DNA from: Lachnospiraceae oral taxon 107 str. F0167
GTDB lineage: Bacteria > Bacillota > Clostridia > Lachnospirales > Lachnospiraceae
Direction: 5' to 3'
DNA: 44,996 bases
Assembly (NCBI GenBank): GCA_000209465.1
Contig: GL890589.1
Coordinates: forward strand, 1-44,996
The translations under genes and the position numbers were made by a program. Below the pieces are notes generated by a model. That model worked only from the letters and a program-made list of their open reading frames with translations. It was not told where the DNA came from and searched no databases. Of the stretch, positions 42,193 through 44,996 are shown in pieces (positions within the stretch are counted from its first letter, which is position 1; each line of letters starts with the position of its first letter).

Positions 42193-44501
42193 TGGAAAGA
42201 AAAGACAGTATAAATATTTTTGAAGATAAAATAAAAGCACTTAAGAGTGCGAATGAGTTCATTATTCACGAAAGAATGTATAATGAGAAAGAGAATCTTA
42301 AATTTGAAAGCTTATTTGCTTTGTCAAATTCCTACCTTGGGATAAGGGGAAGTCATGAGGAAGGAACAAAAATTTCTCTGCCTTACTTTTATATAAACGG
42401 AGTTTTCGATAAATCCGAAACCTTTATGAGAGAACTTGCTACATTACCAAATCCTTTGGGAATCAGATTCTATATAGAAAAAGAGCTTATAGGAATAGAA
42501 GATTGTGAAATCTTGGAATATTTAAGGGAGCTTGATATAAAAAACGGTATTCTATGGAAAAGTCTGATTCTTAGAGACAGCAAGGGAAGAGAGACAAAAA
42601 TAGAGGGCTGCCGTTTTGCAAGCAGAAAAAACATACATAGGATTGGTATAATATATAATCTTACACCGATAAATTATGACGGAATAATAGAGGTGGAGAG
42701 TGAAACTGATGGAAGTATAATAAACTTTGCGGACGCACCAAGATTTAAAGTTAAACATACCGTGACTTTAAAAAATGAGAAGCTAAGTGATTTTGCCGGA
42801 AATTATATTGAGGTTGCTACAAGAGACAGAAATCTTCATATTGGTGTAGGCAGCTATATAGATGCATTTAAAGATGGGGAATCGGTACTTGGCAATCGCA
42901 ATTTTAATTCTTTCGGAGAAAAGAGTCTGGAATTTGCCGATGTAAAAGTAAAAGCCGGAGAGAAGATAAACTTTGTAAAATATATAGCTGTATACACAGA
43001 GAATGATGTACACAAAGAAGAGATAAAGAAATCTGTAACGAAAGAAATTACAGACTTTACAGAAAAAGGATTTTACAAAGAGATTGTAGACCACTGCTTA
43101 GAGTATAGTAAGTTGTGGGATATGGCAGATATTAAAATTGATTGCGACAAAGAACTTAATAAGGCTATAAGATTTAATATATTCCACCTTATGAGTACCG
43201 GAAGTTCTACAAATGACAGTATAAATATAGGGGCAAAGCTGTTGACCGGTGAGGAGTATGGTGGTCATGCTTTTTGGGATACCGAGCTTTTTATGTTGCC
43301 TTTCTTTTCGTATGTTTTTCCGGATATTGCAAAGAATCTCGTAAGCTATAGATTTAATCTTCTTGATGCGGCTAAGGAAAATGCGCAAAAAAACGGATAT
43401 AAAGGTGCACAATATCCATGGGAATCAGCAGATGACGGAACAGAGCAATGTCCTGCTTATACTATAGAGCCTGATGGAAGCTGTTACAGATGCTATGTGG
43501 CGGATTATGAACACCATGTGAGCGCGGCGGTTGCATACGGTATTTATAATTATACGCGTATTACAGGTGATTTGGAATTTTTCTATAGTAAAGGAATTTA
43601 TATACTTATAGAAACTGCAAGATTTTGGGAAAGTCGCTGTGAGTATATAGAAAAAGAAGACAGGTATGAGATTCGTAAAGTGACAGGTCCTGATGAATGG
43701 CATGAGCCGGTGGATAATAATGTTTATACAAATTACTTGGCACGTTGGAACTTACTGTATGTAAAGAAAAAACTTGATGAGCTGAAAAAAGATAATTACA
43801 GTTTATATAGTAATGTTATTGAAAAGACGGAGTTTTCGGATAAAGAGGCTGCAGAACTTCAAGCAATTGCGGATAAGATATATCTTCCAAAAATGGCAGG
43901 TAGAAATATACTTGAGCAATTTGAAGGATATTTTGATTTGAAGGATTGTATTATAGAGAAATATGATGAAAATGATTGGCCTGTAAGACCGGAGATATTA
44001 AAAGGACTTACAGTTGATAAGACATCTTTGATAAAGCAGGCGGATGTAGTTATGCTTATGTATCTTTTGGAAAATGAATTTAGTGCAGAGGAGATTAAAG
44101 AGAATTATCATTACTATGAAAAAAGGACATTACATGGTTCATCACTTAGCCCCGCTATATACTCTATTGTTGGGTTAAGAACGGGGGATAAGGGTAAGGC
44201 ATACAGATATTTAAGGAGAGCTGCCTTTATCGATTTACATAACTTGCAAAAAAATACAAGAGAAGGTATACATGCGGCAAATGCAGGTGGTGTGTGGCAG
44301 GTAATTGTGTTCGGATTTGCGGGAGTTAAGACAGATGATAAGGGAGAGCTGATTATTGCTCCTAATATGCCTGAGGGCTGGAAGAGCCTTAACTTTAAAT
44401 TATGGCATAATAAAAAGTGTTTAAATATAACTGTTTACGGAGACAACAGCTATGATATAGAAGAAGTTTGGCCGAAGCTTACAAATATAAAATTTGACTA
44501 A
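42192..44501 (+). CDS. Glycoside hydrolase family 65 enzyme (disaccharide phosphorylase or glucosidase)
   Basis: 769 residues. N-terminal beta-sandwich with NSYLGIRGSHEEG, then the (alpha/alpha)6 barrel: ARLLTGEEYGGHAFWDTELFMLPFF-like segment near 350-375 (GAKLLTGEEYGGHAFWDTE), catalytic Glu in KVTGPDEWHEPVDNNVYTN, later IKQADVVMLMYLL and LHGSSLSPAIYSIVG. The KQAD and HGSS segments occur in the phosphorylases of this family and suggest phosphorolysis of an alpha-glucoside to beta-glucose-1-phosphate. The usual beta-phosphoglucomutase partner is not next to it. It is cytoplasmic. The exact disaccharide cannot be read from sequence. Confidence 0.9.
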   Translation: MERKDSINIFEDKIKALKSANEFIIHERMYNEKENLKFESLFALSNSYLGIRGSHEEGTKISLPYFYINGVFDKSETFMRELATLPNPLGIRFYIEKELIGIEDCEILEYLRELDIKNGILWKSLILRDSKGRETKIEGCRFASRKNIHRIGIIYNLTPINYDGIIEVESETDGSIINFADAPRFKVKHTVTLKNEKLSDFAGNYIEVATRDRNLHIGVGSYIDAFKDGESVLGNRNFNSFGEKSLEFADVKVKAGEKINFVKYIAVYTENDVHKEEIKKSVTKEITDFTEKGFYKEIVDHCLEYSKLWDMADIKIDCDKELNKAIRFNIFHLMSTGSSTNDSINIGAKLLTGEEYGGHAFWDTELFMLPFFSYVFPDIAKNLVSYRFNLLDAAKENAQKNGYKGAQYPWESADDGTEQCPAYTIEPDGSCYRCYVADYEHHVSAAVAYGIYNYTRITGDLEFFYSKGIYILIETARFWESRCEYIEKEDRYEIRKVTGPDEWHEPVDNNVYTNYLARWNLLYVKKKLDELKKDNYSLYSNVIEKTEFSDKEAAELQAIADKIYLPKMAGRNILEQFEGYFDLKDCIIEKYDENDWPVRPEILKGLTVDKTSLIKQADVVMLMYLLENEFSAEEIKENYHYYEKRTLHGSSLSPAIYSIVGLRTGDKGKAYRYLRRAAFIDLHNLQKNTREGIHAANAGGVWQVIVFGFAGVKTDDKGELIIAPNMPEGWKSLNFKLWHNKKCLNITVYGDNSYDIEEVWPKLTNIKFD

Positions 44502-44549
44502 AATCCTGATTTTCTGTATAATACCCATTGTTTAAAGATACGGTGGCTT

Positions 44550-44578
44550 AAAGGGGAGCATTATATGCTACCCTTTTA
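44550..44578 (+). terminator. Terminator of the importer-GH65 operon
   Basis: AAAGGGGAGCAT (44550-44561) pairs with ATGCTACCCTTT (44565-44576) with one mismatch and a three-base loop, then TTATTTG. Located about 50 bases after the GH65 stop. Confidence 0.7.
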
Positions 44579-44597
44579 TTTGTTAGGGCAAGGCCCT

Positions 44598-44732
44598 GTT
44601 CTCGCAAGAGAACAAATAAACCACCTGCTATGCGGGTGGTTGAAATAGCTTTAGCGTTATGTGAAAAACCCCCAAATTTGATATAATATAAAAGGTTCGC
44701 CAACCAATAAATATATCAAAGGGGGTATCCAA
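44598..44732 (+). mobile_element. Left end and leader of an IS200/IS605-family element
   Basis: Hairpins GTTCTC/GAGAAC (44598-44613) and AACCACC/GGTGGTT (with tgctatgcg between, near 44620-44642) precede tnpA by about 90 bases. Subterminal hairpins of this type are bound by the single-strand transposase. A near copy of the region lies at 16905-17023. The right end is outside the window. Confidence 0.75.
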
Positions 44733-44996
44733 ATGGATAGTAGTAGTTTATCACATACATCATGGAATTGTAAGTATCATATAGTATTTGCACCAAAATA
44801 TAGGAGAAAGATAATATATGGAGAGCTAAAGCAGGATATAGCAAATATATTGAGCATGTTATGTAAAAGAAAAGAAGTACATATAGTGGAAGCAGAAGTA
44901 TGTCCGGATCACATACATATGCTGGTAGAGATTCCACCCAAAAATGAGTGTATCAGATTTTGTAGGATATTTAAAAGGTAAGAGTACACTAATGAT
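44733..44996 (+). pseudogene. tnpA: IS200/IS605 transposase TnpA with a frameshift (partial)
   Basis: ATG 44733 follows AAAGGGGG. The frame reads SSLSHTSWNCKYHIVFAPKYRRKIIYGEL and VCPDHIHMLVEIPP, with the HUH (His-x-His) motif of this Y1 transposase family in HIHMLV. After CCC the run of five A (44940-44944) throws the frame. With four A it would continue MSVSDFVGYLKGKSTLM as in the family. As read, translation stops at 44981. The catalytic Tyr region lies past the window. The gene appears broken unless the run is a sequencing error. Confidence 0.85.

Overview
The window is strongly AT-rich, low-GC DNA with Firmicutes-style ribosome binding sites (AGGAGG-type) throughout. It carries an agr quorum-sensing locus, a large serine recombinase, IS66/IS3/IS200 elements and a lactose/oligosaccharide operon with a lipoprotein binding protein. 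This fits a Clostridia-like Gram-positive anaerobe, most likely Lachnospiraceae-related. That placement is an inference from gene style; no rRNA or marker gene is present and I saw no tRNA.

Layout. (1) 1-2.9 kb is an insertion-sequence graveyard. An IS66 element (minus) sits inside a second IS66 element (plus), which sits inside an IS3-type orfA (minus), which interrupts a MobC-like mobilization gene. (2) 3.1-13.6 kb is a peptide-signalling and RiPP (ribosomally made, modified peptide) island. It starts with an XRE regulator relic, then agrA, a frameshifted agrC, a strong terminator, a LytTR-type direct repeat, agrD and agrB. It continues with a fused radical-SAM/SPASM maturase of the CXXX-repeat type, a small partner protein, a 45-residue precursor ending in six C-x-G triplets, a one-piece ABC exporter and a BceAB-like ABC pair. 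(3) 13.9-16.8 kb is the end of an integrative element: a sigma-like regulator, a structured-looking intergenic region, a small ORF and a large serine recombinase. A relic of an IS200/IS605 left end follows. (4) 17.7-33.8 kb is a defence island. It holds an unrecognised protein with a zinc-domain-less RecQ helicase, a NERD-nuclease/UvrD-type helicase and a Ser/Thr protein kinase in one tight operon. Next come McrB- and McrC-like genes, a membrane-anchored unknown, an HNH endonuclease, an HpaII-family restriction enzyme without a methyltransferase, a small membrane protein with a HEAT-like protein, and a candidate HEPN protein. (5) 34.0-44.6 kb is a divergent sugar locus. LacZ, an EamA permease and a LacI regulator lie on the minus strand; an ABC importer (binding protein and two permeases) and a GH65 enzyme lie on the plus strand. 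Palindromic operators sit between the two arms. (6) The right edge holds the left end and the frameshifted tnpA of an IS200/IS605 element.

How the parts work together. The best candidate for an undescribed system is the agr-RiPP island. The agrDB promoter region carries an AgrA-type direct repeat, and agrD, agrB, maturase, partner and precursor follow with small gaps, so one quorum signal plausibly drives production and export of a cysteine-crosslinked peptide. The four-gene unknown/RecQ/NERD-helicase/kinase operon is the second candidate; it matches no named defence system that I can recall. Assignments rest on motifs read by eye; no database search was run.
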